Shown piece by piece: positions 34,884-45,387 of a DNA stretch of 64,000 nucleotides. Every line of letters begins with the position of its first letter. The stretch's first letter is position 1. Location: NCBI RefSeq assembly GCF_001043005.1, contig NZ_JYKZ01000001.1, positions 186,001 to 250,000 on the forward strand. The letters run 5' to 3'. A model generated the notes under the pieces. That model was not told the origin of the DNA. It did no database searches and saw only the letters and a program-made list of their open reading frames with translations. Source of the stretch: Pseudomonas psychrophila (GTDB lineage: Bacteria > Pseudomonadota > Gammaproteobacteria > Pseudomonadales > Pseudomonadaceae). Both the position numbers and the translations under genes were made by a program.

Positions 34884-34895
34884 AAACACTTGTTT
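34884..34895. promoter_or_regulatory. Second, weaker PsrA-like palindrome
   Basis: AAACACTTGTTT is an inverted AAACA/TGTTT repeat abutting the main operator. It may extend the PsrA footprint or belong to an overlapping site. Confidence 0.4.
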
Positions 34896-34909
34896 GAAAC
34901 ATACGTTTC
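34896..34909. promoter_or_regulatory. PsrA operator, autoregulatory
   Basis: GAAACATACGTTTC fits the reported PsrA consensus (G/C)AAAC-N2-4-GTTT(G/C) exactly. It lies in the psrA/lexA gap close to the psrA start. Confidence 0.85.
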
Positions 34910-35057
34910 AGCTTGTAAAAAGTCAAGATCACGTATTCGCTTTAGGACCGAGCAGTTCTGCATTTAACCACAGCCTCGGCCAGCAAGGCCCCACCTGATA
35001 AAGTACGGGCCGCCCAACGTGTTAATGACCGTCCAGCGGACTGCTGGAAATGGATGA

Positions 35058-35085
35058 TTGCCAATAAGCCTTCACTGTATATAAT
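35058..35085 (+). promoter_or_regulatory. lexA promoter
   Basis: TTGCCA, 16-base spacer, TATAAT; the -10 lies within the first LexA box, so repressor binding would block RNA polymerase. Confidence 0.7.
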
Positions 35086-35090
35086 CCCAG
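35075..35090 (+). promoter_or_regulatory. LexA box 1
   Basis: CTGTATATAATCCCAG: CTG-N10-CAG, one base off CTGT-N8-ACAG. It overlaps the -10 of the lexA promoter. Confidence 0.85.
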
Positions 35091-35093
35091 TCA

Positions 35094-35109
35094 CTGTATA
35101 AAAAGACAG
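35094..35109 (+). promoter_or_regulatory. LexA box 2
   Basis: CTGTATAAAAAGACAG matches CTGT-N8-ACAG completely. Ten bases before the lexA ATG. Confidence 0.93.
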
Positions 35110-35119
35110 AGCGATCAAC

Positions 35120-35728
35120 ATGCTAAAACTGACGCCACGCCAAGCTGAGATCCTGGCCTTCATCAAGCGATGCCTGGATGACAACGGATACCCGCCCACC
35201 CGTGCCGAGATCGCACAGGAGCTGGGCTTCAAATCCCCCAATGCCGCCGAAGAACACCTCAAGGCTCTTGCCCGCAAGGGTGCGATCGAGATGACCCCCG
35301 GCGCCTCGCGCGGCATTCGCATTCCTGGCTTCGAAGCCAAGTCTGACGAATCAACCCTGCCCATTATTGGCCGAGTGGCTGCTGGCGCCCCGATTCTTGC
35401 GCTGGAGCACGTCGAAGAGTCATGCAACATCAACCCGACCTTCTTCCACCCTCGAGCCGACTACTTGCTGCGGGTACAAGGCATGAGCATGAAGGATGTC
35501 GGCATCTTTGATGGCGATTTACTTGCTGTGCATACCTGTCGCGAAGCCCGTAACGGCCAGATTGTCGTGGCCCGTATCGACGACGAAGTGACAGTCAAAC
35601 GCTTCAAGCGTGAAGGCAACAAGGTATGGCTAATCGCCGAGAACCCTGAATTCGCCCCGATTGAAGTCAACCTCAAAGACCAGGAACTGGTCATTGAAGG
35701 CTTGAGTGTCGGCGTCATTCGCCGCTAA
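35120..35728 (+). CDS. lexA: SOS repressor LexA
   Basis: 202 residues. N-terminal winged HTH ([45 protein letters not shown]), self-cleavage site Ala88-Gly89 in GRVAAGAP, and the Ser123 (GMSMKD) and Lys160 (VTVKRFK) catalytic dyad. Cleaves itself with RecA filaments to open the SOS regulon. Two LexA boxes precede it and sulA follows after 10 bases with its own AAAGGAGG site, so both are induced together. Divergent from psrA. Confidence 0.99.
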   Translation: MLKLTPRQAEILAFIKRCLDDNGYPPTRAEIAQELGFKSPNAAEEHLKALARKGAIEMTPGASRGIRIPGFEAKSDESTLPIIGRVAAGAPILALEHVEESCNINPTFFHPRADYLLRVQGMSMKDVGIFDGDLLAVHTCREARNGQIVVARIDDEVTVKRFKREGNKVWLIAENPEFAPIEVNLKDQELVIEGLSVGVIRR

Positions 35729-35738
35729 AGGAGGCTTC

Positions 35739-36212
35739 ATGCAGTTCCCACATACACCGCTGCCAGCACAACTCACCCTGTTCGAGGCGTTCATGGCACA
35801 ACCCATGACACCCGCGATCAAGGACGTGCTCGATTCCCCCTGGAGCGCCGAGCCTGAAGTGTTCAGCGAACTGTCGCTACGCGGTGCCGCCGGAAACTGC
35901 CTGAACCTGCTTGCTCCTATGCTGCGCGAACTGAGCGAGCATCAAAATGCCCGTTGGCTGACGCTGATTGCACCGCCTGCGAGCCTGACCCAAAGCTGGT
36001 TACGCGACGCAGGATTGAATCGCGAACGTATTCTTTTGCTGCAACCCAACGGCAATAAAAGCGCCTTGCAACTGACCTGCGAAGCGCTGCGGCTGGGACG
36101 TAGCCACACCGTGGTGAGCTGGATCAACCCACTGACCAGCGCTGCGCGCCATCAACTGATCAGCGCAGCACGCACCGGCAACGGGCAGAGCTTGAATATT
36201 CGCTTGGGTTAA
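35739..36212 (+). CDS. sulA: SOS-induced cell-division inhibitor SulA
   Basis: 157 residues from MQFPHTPLPAQL, placed by AAAGGAGG just upstream. It has the SulA/RecA-like core with ARWLTLIAPPASLTQSWLRDAGLNRERILLLQP and LGRSHTVVSWINPL. Pseudomonas SulA binds FtsZ and stops septation after DNA damage. The lexA-sulA operon is the usual Pseudomonas arrangement, unlike E. coli where sulA has its own LexA box elsewhere. No separate LexA box is visible in the 10-base gap. Confidence 0.95.
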   Translation: MQFPHTPLPAQLTLFEAFMAQPMTPAIKDVLDSPWSAEPEVFSELSLRGAAGNCLNLLAPMLRELSEHQNARWLTLIAPPASLTQSWLRDAGLNRERILLLQPNGNKSALQLTCEALRLGRSHTVVSWINPLTSAARHQLISAARTGNGQSLNIRLG

Positions 36213-36281
36213 ACCGTTGATGCCGCCACAGGGCCAGTGCAGAACGCACTCGCCTGGCTGTGGCGCAGCAGTCAGGGGCGC

Positions 36282-36515
36282 TTAGTGAAGAATGCGTGGC
36301 CCATCGTCTTTTTCGAGCTCGCCTTCGGCCAGTCGGCCCGCCATTTGTACGCCAACGCTAAGCATGGCTTTCGCCACCTCTACGTGTTGCCCCTGAAGAA
36401 AGGCCTTGGCATCTTCAGAAAAATTCAGCGTTACCAAAGTCCCTTCGTCCTCAGCTCGGCGCAACTCGATACGGCCGTCTGGCAACTCGACAATTTCTAG
36501 AAAAGACGTTGGCAT
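36282..36515 (-). CDS. Conserved Pseudomonas protein, unknown
   Basis: 77 residues from MPTSFLEIVELPDGRIELRRAED; a longer version of 91 residues (from 36557) begins MADILPRFRGEQIY and cannot be ruled out because the ribosome sites are weak for both. Acidic, no signal peptide or membrane segment; central GTLVTLNFSEDAKAFLQ and AKAMLSVGVQMAG. The position between sulA and the 36635 gene matches the P. aeruginosa order as I recall it. I cannot name a domain. Confidence 0.75.
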   Translation of the reverse strand: MPTSFLEIVELPDGRIELRRAEDEGTLVTLNFSEDAKAFLQGQHVEVAKAMLSVGVQMAGRLAEGELEKDDGPRILH

Positions 36516-36634
36516 ATAAATTTGTTCTCCACGAAAGCGCGGGAGTATATCAGCCATCCCGTGGAAATTTCCCAGGATCTGTAGCGCTTTCGCTGACAGA
36601 CTGATGAATGACTGTACCGTTTCGGTTTAGACCC

Positions 36635-37156
36635 TTAGCACTCATTGAGTCCATCACGGAACCGAATGGCCAGCCTTTTCAAGTTCTGACGCCACTCTTC
36701 CAGTGTGTCGCGACTCAACTCCTGGGTTGCCTCATCCTCCAGATTGACCGCAACGATCAAGGGCTGGAACACATCCGCCTTAATCTTTTTTGGCGCCTGT
36801 AGCGGCTGATACAGGGCCGCGTGGGTCGCAACCAGTTGCGCCAGCCATGTCTGCGGCGCCTGCGCCAGCTCAACCAACTCTGCCAACTCAGGAATGGCCT
36901 TCTCGTCCAGCACTTGCTGGGTGAGCAGCAACTCGACTCGAGGCGCACTGGCCTGTGACAACCGATAAAAGCCTGCTATCTCGTGACACAAGCCAAGCAG
37001 CGCCCCATACAAATGAAAGACCGCGGATTCGCGCTCAGCCTGAACCAACGCCTGAGCATTCATGGCACGACCGTCAGCCGCCATGTTCATGGCCTCAAGG
37101 GCCAGGCCAGCGAAATAGATCTTCTGATTGGTGCGGGTATAAAGTTCGTGAGCCAT
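36635..37156 (-). CDS. DUF6586-like conserved protein
   Basis: 173 residues from MAHELYTRTNQKIYFAGLALEAM; GGAG with a 7-base gap fixes the start, and the 46 codons upstream come from repeat DNA. All-helical, with APRVELLLTQQVLDEKAIPEL and a C-terminal EEWRQNLKRLAIRFRDGLNEC. Pseudomonas proteins of this kind are annotated as a domain of unknown function. No membrane segment. A long palindrome lies just upstream. Function unknown. Confidence 0.82.
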   Translation of the reverse strand: MAHELYTRTNQKIYFAGLALEAMNMAADGRAMNAQALVQAERESAVFHLYGALLGLCHEIAGFYRLSQASAPRVELLLTQQVLDEKAIPELAELVELAQAPQTWLAQLVATHAALYQPLQAPKKIKADVFQPLIVAVNLEDEATQELSRDTLEEWRQNLKRLAIRFRDGLNEC

Positions 37157-37241
37157 GCGGGCGCTCCACAGCAAATGAGTGATGGCAGTTTGTGCAGTCT
37201 CAGGGATCAGGCGGTGCTGGCGCAAGCGTCGCACATATGTC

Positions 37242-37390
37242 TCGTAGCAGCTGCCGAGGAACGAAGGCTGCGTTCGAGCGCGAAGCGGTCGCAAAACTGG
37301 AGCATGCGGTCTTTCAGGTGGACAGCGGCATCTGGTTAGACGACGACTTCGTCGCCGAACGCAGCCTCGTTCCTTCGGCAGCTGCTACGA
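37242..37390. repeat. Long GTAGCAGCTGCCG palindrome, 149 bp
   Basis: TCGTAGCAGCTGCCGAGG and AACGAAGGCTGCGTTCGAGC lead in; CGAACGCAGCCTCGTTCC and TTCGGCAGCTGCTACGA lead out. The arms match those of the 24623 and 49460 elements, but the central part (GCGAAGCGGTCGCAAAACTG) is different. It is the only long copy in a same-strand gap. Confidence 0.92.
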
Positions 37391-37445
37391 GGAATGGCCC
37401 TCCCCCCGTTCAATCCGTAAAAGAATATTCACGGGCGCTTCTGCC

Positions 37446-37486
37446 AAAAAAAACCGCGCAAGGCATAACCCTTGCGCGGTTTTTTA
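37446..37486 (-). terminator. Terminator of topA
   Basis: ACCGCGCAAGG / CCTTGCGCGGT stem, GCATAAC-type loop, T8 on the minus strand. The stem is flanked by A/T runs on both sides. Confidence 0.95.
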
Positions 37487-37504
37487 TTCAGCGTTCAGTT
37501 CAGA

Positions 37505-40132
37505 TCAAGCGTCTTTTTCTTTACGCTTGTCTTCAACCTTCCAGCTCTTACCGTCGTAGAACGCACGCCAGCCAGTCGGCTTGCCTTCAACTTCAGTCTG
37601 CACGTACTGCTCTTTGGTTTTGCGACTGTAGCGAATCACCGCAGGACGCCCATCAGGGTCTTTCTTCGGCGCTTCACACAGGAAGTGATACTTGGGATCG
37701 ATCTCGTCCTTGTGCGGCACAATTTCGATCACCAACGGAGCACGGGTCTCACGGTTTTTCGGAAATTGGCTCGCGGCCAGGAACAACCCTGAAGCACCGT
37801 CACGCAGGATATACGTGTCGTTAACCTTCTCGCATTTAAGCTCCGGCATTTTCACCGGGTCCATTTTCGGCGGTGCGGCTTCACCACTCTTCAGCAATTT
37901 ACGGGTGTTTTTACACTCGGCGTTGGTGCAACCGAAGAACTTGCCGAAGCGGCCGGTTTTTAGCTGCATCTCGCTGCCGCACTTGTCGCACTCCAGGCTC
38001 GGACCTTCATAGCCCTTGATACGGTAGTTGCCTTCTTCAATTTCATAGCCGACGCAATCCGGATTGTTACCGCAGATGTGCAGCTTGTGCTTCTCATCCA
38101 GCAGGTAAGCATCCATGGCCGTGCTGCAAATCGGGCAACGGTGCTTGCCCAACAACACCAGCGATTCGGACTCGCCTTCATCGTCCGCTGCGATTTCGTC
38201 GCCTGGCACCAGATTGACCGTGGCCTTGCAACGCTCTTTAGGCGGCAGGCTGTAACCCGAGCACCCCAGGAACACGCCAGTCGAAGCCGTGCGAATCTGC
38301 ATTGGACGACCACATTCTTTACACGGAATATCAGTCATCACAGGCTGATTGGCACGCATCCCGCCATCCGGCGCAGCGGCTACTTCGAGCTTTTTCTTGA
38401 AGTCGCCGTAGAACTCGTCCAGCACGTTTTTCCAGTCACGCTCGCCTTGCGCCACGTCATCGAGGTTCTCTTCCATGCCGGCAGTGAAGCCGTAGTCCAT
38501 CAGATCAGAGAAACTCTCGGACAAGCGCTCGGTGACGATATCGCCCATTTTTTCGGAGTAGAAGCGGCGGTTATGCAGCGCCACGTAACCACGATCCTGA
38601 ATAGTCGAAATGATCGCTGCATAGGTCGATGGGCGACCAATACCGCGCTTTTCCATCTCTTTTACCAGGCTGGCTTCGGAGTAACGCGCAGGTGGCTTGG
38701 TGAAATGCTGGCTTGGATCAAGCTCGATCAGTTTCAGCACATCGCCCTGTGCCATATCTGGCAGTACGTCGTCGTCGCCCGGCTTGGCAATTTGTGGCAT
38801 CACGCGGGTGTAACCGTCGAATTTCAGGATGCGGCCCTTGGCTCGCAGCTCAAAATCGCCAGCCGCGACGCTGACGGTGGTCGACAGGTATTTGGCAGGC
38901 AGCATCTGACAAGCCACGAACTGGCGCCAGATAAGCTCATAAAGGCGCTCAGCGTCGCGCTCCATGCCCGACAGCTTGCTTGGGTGCATGTTTACATCTG
39001 AAGGACGAATCGCTTCGTGAGCCTCCTGTGCACCCTCCTTGCTGCTATACACGTTCGGGGCCGGCGGCAGGTAGTCTGCGCCGAACTCACCTTCAATGTA
39101 GGTGCGCGCCATCTCGACGGCATCGGCCGACAGATTGGTGGAGTCGGTACGCATGTACGTGATGTAGCCCGCTTCATACAAGCGCTGAGCCATCATCATG
39201 GTTTTCTTCACCCCGTACCCCAGGCGATTGCTCGCGGCCTGTTGCAGGGTGGAGGTAATGAATGGCGCCGACGGCTTGCTGCTGGTCGGTTTGTCTTCAC
39301 GCTTGACGATGCTGTAATTGGAAGCCTTGAGCTTCTCCAGCGCAGCCATGGCCTGAGCTTCGTTCAGCGGCTTGAACGCCTCGCCTTTTTCACGGGCGAC
39401 GTCGAAACGCACTTTGGCGCCCTTGGCAGTGCCAAGGTCGGCGTGAATTTCCCAGTACTCTTCAGGGTTAAAGGCACGAATTTCGCGCTCACGCTCAACC
39501 ACCAGCTTTACGGCTACTGATTGCACACGGCCTGCCGACAGGCCACGGGCAACTTTTGCCCACAGCAGTGGCGAAACCATGTAGCCCACCACGCGATCGA
39601 GGAAACGACGCGCCTGCTGGGCGTTGACGCGGTTGATATCCAGTTCGCCAGGCCTGGAGAAAGCTTCCTGAATCGCCTTCTTGGTGATTTCGTTGAACAC
39701 CACGCGCTTGTAGCGGCTGTCATCACCGCCGATGGCTTCGCGCAGGTGCCAGGCAATGGCTTCTCCCTCGCGATCCAAGTCGGTTGCGAGATAGATGGTG
39801 TCAGCATCCTTGGCAAGCCGGCGCAGCTCTTCGATGACCTTTTCCTTGCCGGGCAGGATCTCGTACTTGGCTTTCCAGCCATGTTCGGGATCGACGCCCA
39901 TGCGCGAGATCAGCTGCTTTTGAGCCTTCTCTTTTGGCGACAGGGCCGGCGCTTCGCCTGCCGCTGCCTTGCCACGCTTGGCAGCCGGTTCTTTGCTGGC
40001 GCTAGCCGAACCGCTGGTGGGCAGGTCTCGGATATGGCCGATACTCGACTTCACCACGTACTCGTTACCCAAGTACTTGTTGATGGTCTTGGCCTTAGCC
40101 GGGGATTCCACAATGACCAGCGATTTGCCCAT
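37505..40132 (-). CDS. topA: DNA topoisomerase I
   Basis: 875 residues. Toprim domain ([40 protein letters not shown]), a family-specific Lys/Ala insert after residue 40 ([20 protein letters not shown]), the catalytic Tyr in [14 protein letters not shown] (about 326), and C-terminal zinc ribbons with CxxC pairs ([23 protein letters not shown]), followed by a basic tail. Relaxes negative supercoils. Single large gene with a strong terminator behind it. Confidence 0.98.
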   Translation of the reverse strand: MGKSLVIVESPAKAKTINKYLGNEYVVKSSIGHIRDLPTSGSASASKEPAAKRGKAAAGEAPALSPKEKAQKQLISRMGVDPEHGWKAKYEILPGKEKVIEELRRLAKDADTIYLATDLDREGEAIAWHLREAIGGDDSRYKRVVFNEITKKAIQEAFSRPGELDINRVNAQQARRFLDRVVGYMVSPLLWAKVARGLSAGRVQSVAVKLVVEREREIRAFNPEEYWEIHADLGTAKGAKVRFDVAREKGEAFKPLNEAQAMAALEKLKASNYSIVKREDKPTSSKPSAPFITSTLQQAASNRLGYGVKKTMMMAQRLYEAGYITYMRTDSTNLSADAVEMARTYIEGEFGADYLPPAPNVYSSKEGAQEAHEAIRPSDVNMHPSKLSGMERDAERLYELIWRQFVACQMLPAKYLSTTVSVAAGDFELRAKGRILKFDGYTRVMPQIAKPGDDDVLPDMAQGDVLKLIELDPSQHFTKPPARYSEASLVKEMEKRGIGRPSTYAAIISTIQDRGYVALHNRRFYSEKMGDIVTERLSESFSDLMDYGFTAGMEENLDDVAQGERDWKNVLDEFYGDFKKKLEVAAAPDGGMRANQPVMTDIPCKECGRPMQIRTASTGVFLGCSGYSLPPKERCKATVNLVPGDEIAADDEGESESLVLLGKHRCPICSTAMDAYLLDEKHKLHICGNNPDCVGYEIEEGNYRIKGYEGPSLECDKCGSEMQLKTGRFGKFFGCTNAECKNTRKLLKSGEAAPPKMDPVKMPELKCEKVNDTYILRDGASGLFLAASQFPKNRETRAPLVIEIVPHKDEIDPKYHFLCEAPKKDPDGRPAVIRYSRKTKEQYVQTEVEGKPTGWRAFYDGKSWKVEDKRKEKDA

Positions 40133-40246
40133 GGATCAGAAAATTCCTGAATTCTAGAAGTGAAAGGCGGTTCGCGCCTGACGCGGCACCGCTATATATA
40201 GTGGCTACAAGGTGAGGTCAAGCACAGGGTTCTGCACGACCTTGCC

Positions 40247-40483
40247 TTATAGCCGGGAAAAAAGGCTGGGTTCGGCCTGAATCAAGGCAAATCGCGGGAC
40301 GTGTTCGCCCTCAACGATGACTGACTCCAGGAACATGCTCAGCGGGCGCACCCAAAAGCCGTAATCGCCATACAGGGCTTGGTAGAACACCACATCCTCT
40401 TCGGTTTCAGAGTGGCGAGCCACACTGAATACCCGATATTGAGGACCTTTGTAGTGCTGATAGAGCCCAGGTTGTAGCGGCAT
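40247..40483 (-). CDS. DUF1653-domain protein
   Basis: About 78 residues from MPLQPGLYQHYKGPQYRV; GAGGG lies eight bases upstream, so the six-codon upstream Met was not used. Shows the DUF1653 pattern GxYxHYKGxxYxVxxVARHSETxEDxVxYQALY...WVRPLxMF. A small, soluble, SH3-like barrel without a known function. It lies between fadA and topA, the Pseudomonas arrangement I recall. Confidence 0.93.
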   Translation of the reverse strand: MPLQPGLYQHYKGPQYRVFSVARHSETEEDVVFYQALYGDYGFWVRPLSMFLESVIVEGEHVPRFALIQAEPSLFSRL

Positions 40484-40570
40484 GTTACGGACCCTCTGCA
40501 AAATAAAAAAATAAACACGCTTAAAAACAAAAACCGGGGCACAAGGCCCCGGCTTCCATCAACGCAACGC

Positions 40571-41761
<1,191 letters not shown>

Positions 41762-41773
41762 CTAATGGGGCGC

Positions 41774-43921
41774 TTAACCGAAGAAGCTCTGGCCGTTTTT
41801 GGCCATCTCACGCAGCTTCGCAGTCGGGTGGTACAGCGCGCCCAGTTCAGCGTACTGATCAGCCAGTGCTACAAACTCTGCAACACCGATCGAATCGATG
41901 TAACGCAGGGCGCCGCCACGGAACAGCGGGAAGCCGATGCCATAGACCAGGCCCATGTCGGCTTCGGCTGCGGTTTCAACAATGCCGTCTTCCAGGCAAC
42001 GCACGGTTTCAAGACACAACGGGATCATCATCCAGTTGATGATGTCTTCATCGGTCACGTCGCGTTGTTCGTAAACGATAGGCTTGAGGACTTCAAGCAC
42101 ACTCGAATCAACGACTTTCTTCTGCTTGCCGCGCTTGTCTTCTTCGTAGGCGTAGAAGCCCTTGCCGTTCTTCTGACCCAGGCGCTTGGCCTCGTACAGA
42201 GCGTCAATCGCTGAACGACGATCGTCTTTCATGCGATCCGGAAAGCCTTCAGCCATAACGTCGCGACCATGGTGGCCGGTGTCGATGCCGACCACGTCCA
42301 TCAGGTACGCCGGGCCCATTGGCCAGCCGAATTTTTCCATGACCTTGTCGATACGTACGAAGTCGACACCGGCACTGACCAGTCGGGCGAAACCGCCGAA
42401 GTAAGGGAACAGCACGCGGTTGACCAGGAAGCCCGGGCAGTCGTTGACCACGATCGGGTTTTTGCCCATTTTCTTGGCGTAAGCAACGGTAGTTGCAACA
42501 GCCAGGTCGCTGGACTTTTCGCCACGAATCACTTCAACCAGCGGCATCATGTGCACCGGGTTGAAGAAGTGCATGCCGACGAAGTTTTCCGGACGCTTAA
42601 GGGCCTTGGCCAACAGGCTGATGGAAATGGTCGAGGTGTTGGAAGCCAGAATGGCGTCTTCGCGAACGTGGTTTTCCACTTCCGCCAGAACAGCCTGTTT
42701 GACCTTCGGATTTTCGACTACCGCTTCGACCACCAGGTCAACGTTACCGAAATCGCCGTAAGACAAAGTAGGACGAATGCCGTTCAGCACTTCGGCCATT
42801 TTCGCCGGGGTCATGCGACCTTTATCAACGCGACCCACCAGCAACTTGGCGGCTTCTGCAAGCCCCTGTTCGATGCCGTGCTCGTTGATGTCTTTCATCA
42901 GGATCGGCGTACCTTTGGAGGCCGACTGATAGGCAATACCGCCACCCATGATACCTGCGCCCAGAACGGCCGCCTGCTTCACGTCTTTGGCGATCTTGTC
43001 GTAGATCTTGGCTTTTTTCTTCAGCTCCTGATCATTCAGGAACAAGCCGATCAAGCATTGCGAAGCCGAGGTCTTGGCCAGCTTGGCGAAACCTGCAGCT
43101 TCCACCTCCAGTGCCTTGTCACGACCGAAGTTCGCGGCTTTCTGGATGGTCTTGATCGCTTCAACCGGGGCCGGGTAGTTCGGACCGGCCTGACCGGCAA
43201 CAAAACCTTTGGCGGTTTCGAAAGCCATCATTTGTTCGATTGCGTTCAGCTTGAGCTTTTCAAGCTTGGGTTGGCGCTTGGCCTTGTAATCCAGCTCGCC
43301 ACTGATGGCGCGCTTGATCAGGTCCAGCGCAGCAGCGCCCAGCTTGTCAGCCGTCACCACAGCATCAACGGCGCTCACTTTCAACGCGTCTTCTGCGCGG
43401 TTTTCCTTTCCGGAGGCAATCCACTCAACAGCGTTATCAACGCCGATCAGACGAGGAAGACGTACCGTGCCGCCAAAGCCCGGGTAGATGCCCAGCTTGA
43501 CTTCTGGCAAACCAATTTTGGCGCTGTCAGCCATGACCCGGAAGTCAGCAGCCAGACACATCTCCAGACCACCGCCCAGTGCGATGCCATTGATGGCCGC
43601 GACGGTAGGAACGTTGAGGTCTTCGAAGTCACTGAAGATCTTGTTGGCTTCGAGGTTGCCTGCTATCAGCTCGGCGTCCGGCAACTTGAAGTTTTCGACG
43701 AACTCGGTGATGTCGGCGCCCACGATAAAGACGTCTTTACCACTGGAAACGATGACACCCTTGATCGAAGCATCTGCCTTGATCGCATCCACTGCCTGAC
43801 GCAATTCGTTCAGGGTTAGACGGTTGAATTTGTTGACGGACTCACCCTTGAGGTCGAACTTCAGTTCGACGATGCCACTTTCAAGAGCCGTAACCGTGAT
43901 GGCTTTACCTTCGTAAATCAT
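41774..43921 (-). CDS. fadB: Multifunctional fatty-acid oxidation complex alpha subunit
   Basis: 715 residues from [20 protein letters not shown] stands eight bases before the ATG, and the 81-codon upstream open frame lies in the promoter. Domains: enoyl-CoA hydratase/isomerase (1 to about 190, with [17 protein letters not shown]), linker, 3-hydroxyacyl-CoA dehydrogenase NAD domain (about 313-490, [16 protein letters not shown]) and C-terminal helical domain (about 495-715). Combines hydratase, dehydrogenase and isomerase activities of beta-oxidation. Operon with fadA. Confidence 0.98.
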   Translation of the reverse strand: MIYEGKAITVTALESGIVELKFDLKGESVNKFNRLTLNELRQAVDAIKADASIKGVIVSSGKDVFIVGADITEFVENFKLPDAELIAGNLEANKIFSDFEDLNVPTVAAINGIALGGGLEMCLAADFRVMADSAKIGLPEVKLGIYPGFGGTVRLPRLIGVDNAVEWIASGKENRAEDALKVSAVDAVVTADKLGAAALDLIKRAISGELDYKAKRQPKLEKLKLNAIEQMMAFETAKGFVAGQAGPNYPAPVEAIKTIQKAANFGRDKALEVEAAGFAKLAKTSASQCLIGLFLNDQELKKKAKIYDKIAKDVKQAAVLGAGIMGGGIAYQSASKGTPILMKDINEHGIEQGLAEAAKLLVGRVDKGRMTPAKMAEVLNGIRPTLSYGDFGNVDLVVEAVVENPKVKQAVLAEVENHVREDAILASNTSTISISLLAKALKRPENFVGMHFFNPVHMMPLVEVIRGEKSSDLAVATTVAYAKKMGKNPIVVNDCPGFLVNRVLFPYFGGFARLVSAGVDFVRIDKVMEKFGWPMGPAYLMDVVGIDTGHHGRDVMAEGFPDRMKDDRRSAIDALYEAKRLGQKNGKGFYAYEEDKRGKQKKVVDSSVLEVLKPIVYEQRDVTDEDIINWMMIPLCLETVRCLEDGIVETAAEADMGLVYGIGFPLFRGGALRYIDSIGVAEFVALADQYAELGALYHPTAKLREMAKNGQSFFG

Positions 43922-44085
43922 CAACTGATCTCCAGGATATGGAAGCTGAACAGTACACGTCGCACGCCTGCGTCTGGCTGCCATTGACCTTTGCGTCAAG
44001 GTTGATGCCAATCCGCCAGACACACCCGCAAACGCGATATTCGGGGTTGGAAATGAGAGCCGTCTTACATGACAAACACTCAATT

Positions 44086-44099
44086 CATACGCCCGTTTG
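44086..44099. promoter_or_regulatory. Likely PsrA operator of fadBA
   Basis: CATACGCCCGTTTG differs from the PsrA consensus CAAAC-N4-GTTTG by one base. It lies about 165 bp before the fadB ATG. PsrA is known to repress the fadBA5 operon in P. aeruginosa. Confidence 0.6.
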
Positions 44100-44238
44100 A
44101 TTTGGGTGTCGACACCTTCACGGAAAAGCGATCGATTGTCAATTGTCCAAAACAATGATGACAAAACGACCCGGCAGTCAGTTTAGACACCTGCGGTTCG
44201 AGTGCTCGAAACCATTGAAGCGCCATTCAGGTGAAAAT

Positions 44239-44324
44239 TGTGGGAGCGGGCTTGCTCGCGATTAAGACGACGCGGTTTGTCCGCCACACCACGCCGATCC
44301 CATCGCGAGCAAGCGCGCTCCACA
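44239..44324. repeat. REP doublet
   Basis: TGTGGGAGCGGGCTTGCTCGCGAT and an inverted ATCGCGAGCAAGCGCGCTCCACA with a CGCGG / CCACGCC centre, in a same-strand gap. Confidence 0.9.
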
Positions 44325-44328
44325 AAGG

Positions 44329-44766
44329 TCATGCCAGCGCCTTGAGCACCTCATCAATCGCCTTCAGCACCTGGGCCTCGCCCTTCTCGCCCCACACCAG
44401 CACAATCATTTGTGCATCAGCCTCAACTTTATAGACGTTGGCTGGCAACTTTTTGAACTGCGCGAGCAGGCGCTCATCCTCACATTCTTCCTGCCAACGA
44501 TTGAGCCATTTTCCAGGTGCCGATTGCCAATAGCACCAAACATCAGGTTTAGTACTGCGGCGCGGGCGATGGTACTGCGCGCAGGAACCGGGCGGCTGCG
44601 GCTCAAGCCAGTACGGCCACTCCTGAGGCGCCAGCTGCATGGACAAACCAATGCGCCGTGCCTCCATGCGCAAATCCATACGCCCGCTCTGCCCCCGCGA
44701 AGGCCTCAGCCAGGCCAAGGGACTCAGAACCAGTGCCAGGATTGACACCACTATCCATACCGTCAT
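44329..44766 (-). CDS. Conserved membrane-anchored protein, unknown
   Basis: 145 residues from MTVWIVVSILALVLSPLAWLRPS, which is an N-terminal membrane helix or uncleaved signal; GAGAG precedes the ATG. The remainder is soluble: RMDLRMEARRIGLSMQLAPQEWPYWLEPQPPGSCAQYHRP, LNRWQEECEDERLLAQFKKLPANVYKVEAD, with Trp and Cys. The same kind of gene stands before fadBA in other pseudomonads as I recall. No known domain. Confidence 0.78.
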   Translation of the reverse strand: MTVWIVVSILALVLSPLAWLRPSRGQSGRMDLRMEARRIGLSMQLAPQEWPYWLEPQPPGSCAQYHRPRRSTKPDVWCYWQSAPGKWLNRWQEECEDERLLAQFKKLPANVYKVEADAQMIVLVWGEKGEAQVLKAIDEVLKALA

Positions 44767-44869
44767 ATCTGTACTCTCATTACGTGATAAACGAGTGACC
44801 CAGACTTGAACCAAGGCTCTGGAAAAGGGCCATACTCATAACTAATCGCCATCTACAGGAGCACCCCAC

Positions 44870-45310
44870 ATGCCCTACGAACATATTTTGGTCGCTGTCG
44901 ACCTGACCGACGAGTGCGACCCCGTGATCAATCGCGCGAGTGAAAGCGCCAAGGCCAACGGTGCCAAACTGTCACTGATACACATCGTCGAACCGATGGC
45001 GATGGCGTTTGGTGGCGACGTGCCCATGGACCTCTCGCAACTGCAGCAGCAACAGTTCGATCAGGCCAAGGAGCGGCTTGAGCGCTTGATCGCCAAGTAC
45101 CCGCAACTGCACAAGGATTACTGCCACCTGAACTACGGTCAGCCACGCCAGGAAATCCATGCACTGGCCAAAGCACAAAAATGCGACCTGATCGTGGTCG
45201 GCAGCCACGGCCGTCACGGCCTCGCACTTTTGCTGGGCTCTACCGCCAACGACGTTCTACATGGTGCTCCGTGCGACGTACTGGCTGTCAGCCTGAAAAA
45301 ACCTGATTAA
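44870..45310 (+). CDS. Universal stress protein, UspA family
   Basis: 146 residues. ATP-binding-type Usp fold: HILVAVDLTDECDPVINRA at the start and the nucleotide loop GSHGRHGLALLLGSTANDVLH with the Gly-x2-Gly-x9-Gly-Ser pattern. Cytosolic stress-response protein of uncertain mechanism; the ATP loop is intact. Monocistronic, with a hairpin terminator after it; divergent from the membrane-anchored unknown. Confidence 0.93.
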   Translation: MPYEHILVAVDLTDECDPVINRASESAKANGAKLSLIHIVEPMAMAFGGDVPMDLSQLQQQQFDQAKERLERLIAKYPQLHKDYCHLNYGQPRQEIHALAKAQKCDLIVVGSHGRHGLALLLGSTANDVLHGAPCDVLAVSLKKPD

Positions 45311-45330
45311 GTTTATCTGTATGTAACAAC

Positions 45331-45368
45331 AAAAAAGCCCGGCACCTTGTGAAAGGGCCGGGCTTTTT
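45331..45368. terminator. Bidirectional terminator
   Basis: AAAAAAGCCCGGC / GGCCGGGCTTTTT hairpin around an 11-base loop, ending both the plus-strand Usp gene and the minus-strand uup gene. Confidence 0.93.
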
Positions 45369-45387
45369 CAGTTCAGCACTCGATCAA

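Larger units (their letters stand above)
37157..37504. other. Repeat-filled gap upstream of the DUF6586-like gene
   Basis: A 348-bp gap between two minus-strand genes. It holds the 149-bp palindrome (37242-37390) and the topA terminator (37446-37486). The first 85 bp beside the DUF6586-like start should hold its promoter. No gene seen. Confidence 0.7.
43922..44328. other. fadBA upstream region
   Basis: A 407-bp gap holding the fadBA promoter region, a PsrA-like site and a REP pair (44239-44324). The first 250 bp are open in the fadB frame but show no coding character. Confidence 0.65.

Noticed and set aside
42269..43819. 516-codon plus-strand frame inside fadB
   Set aside because: Antisense shadow; repetitive HHV/GRD-type translation without domains while FadB is unbroken on the other strand.
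43922..44164. N-terminal extension of FadB by 81 codons
   Set aside because: FadB homologues begin at MIYEGKAI, with GGAG just upstream; the extension lies in promoter DNA including the PsrA site.
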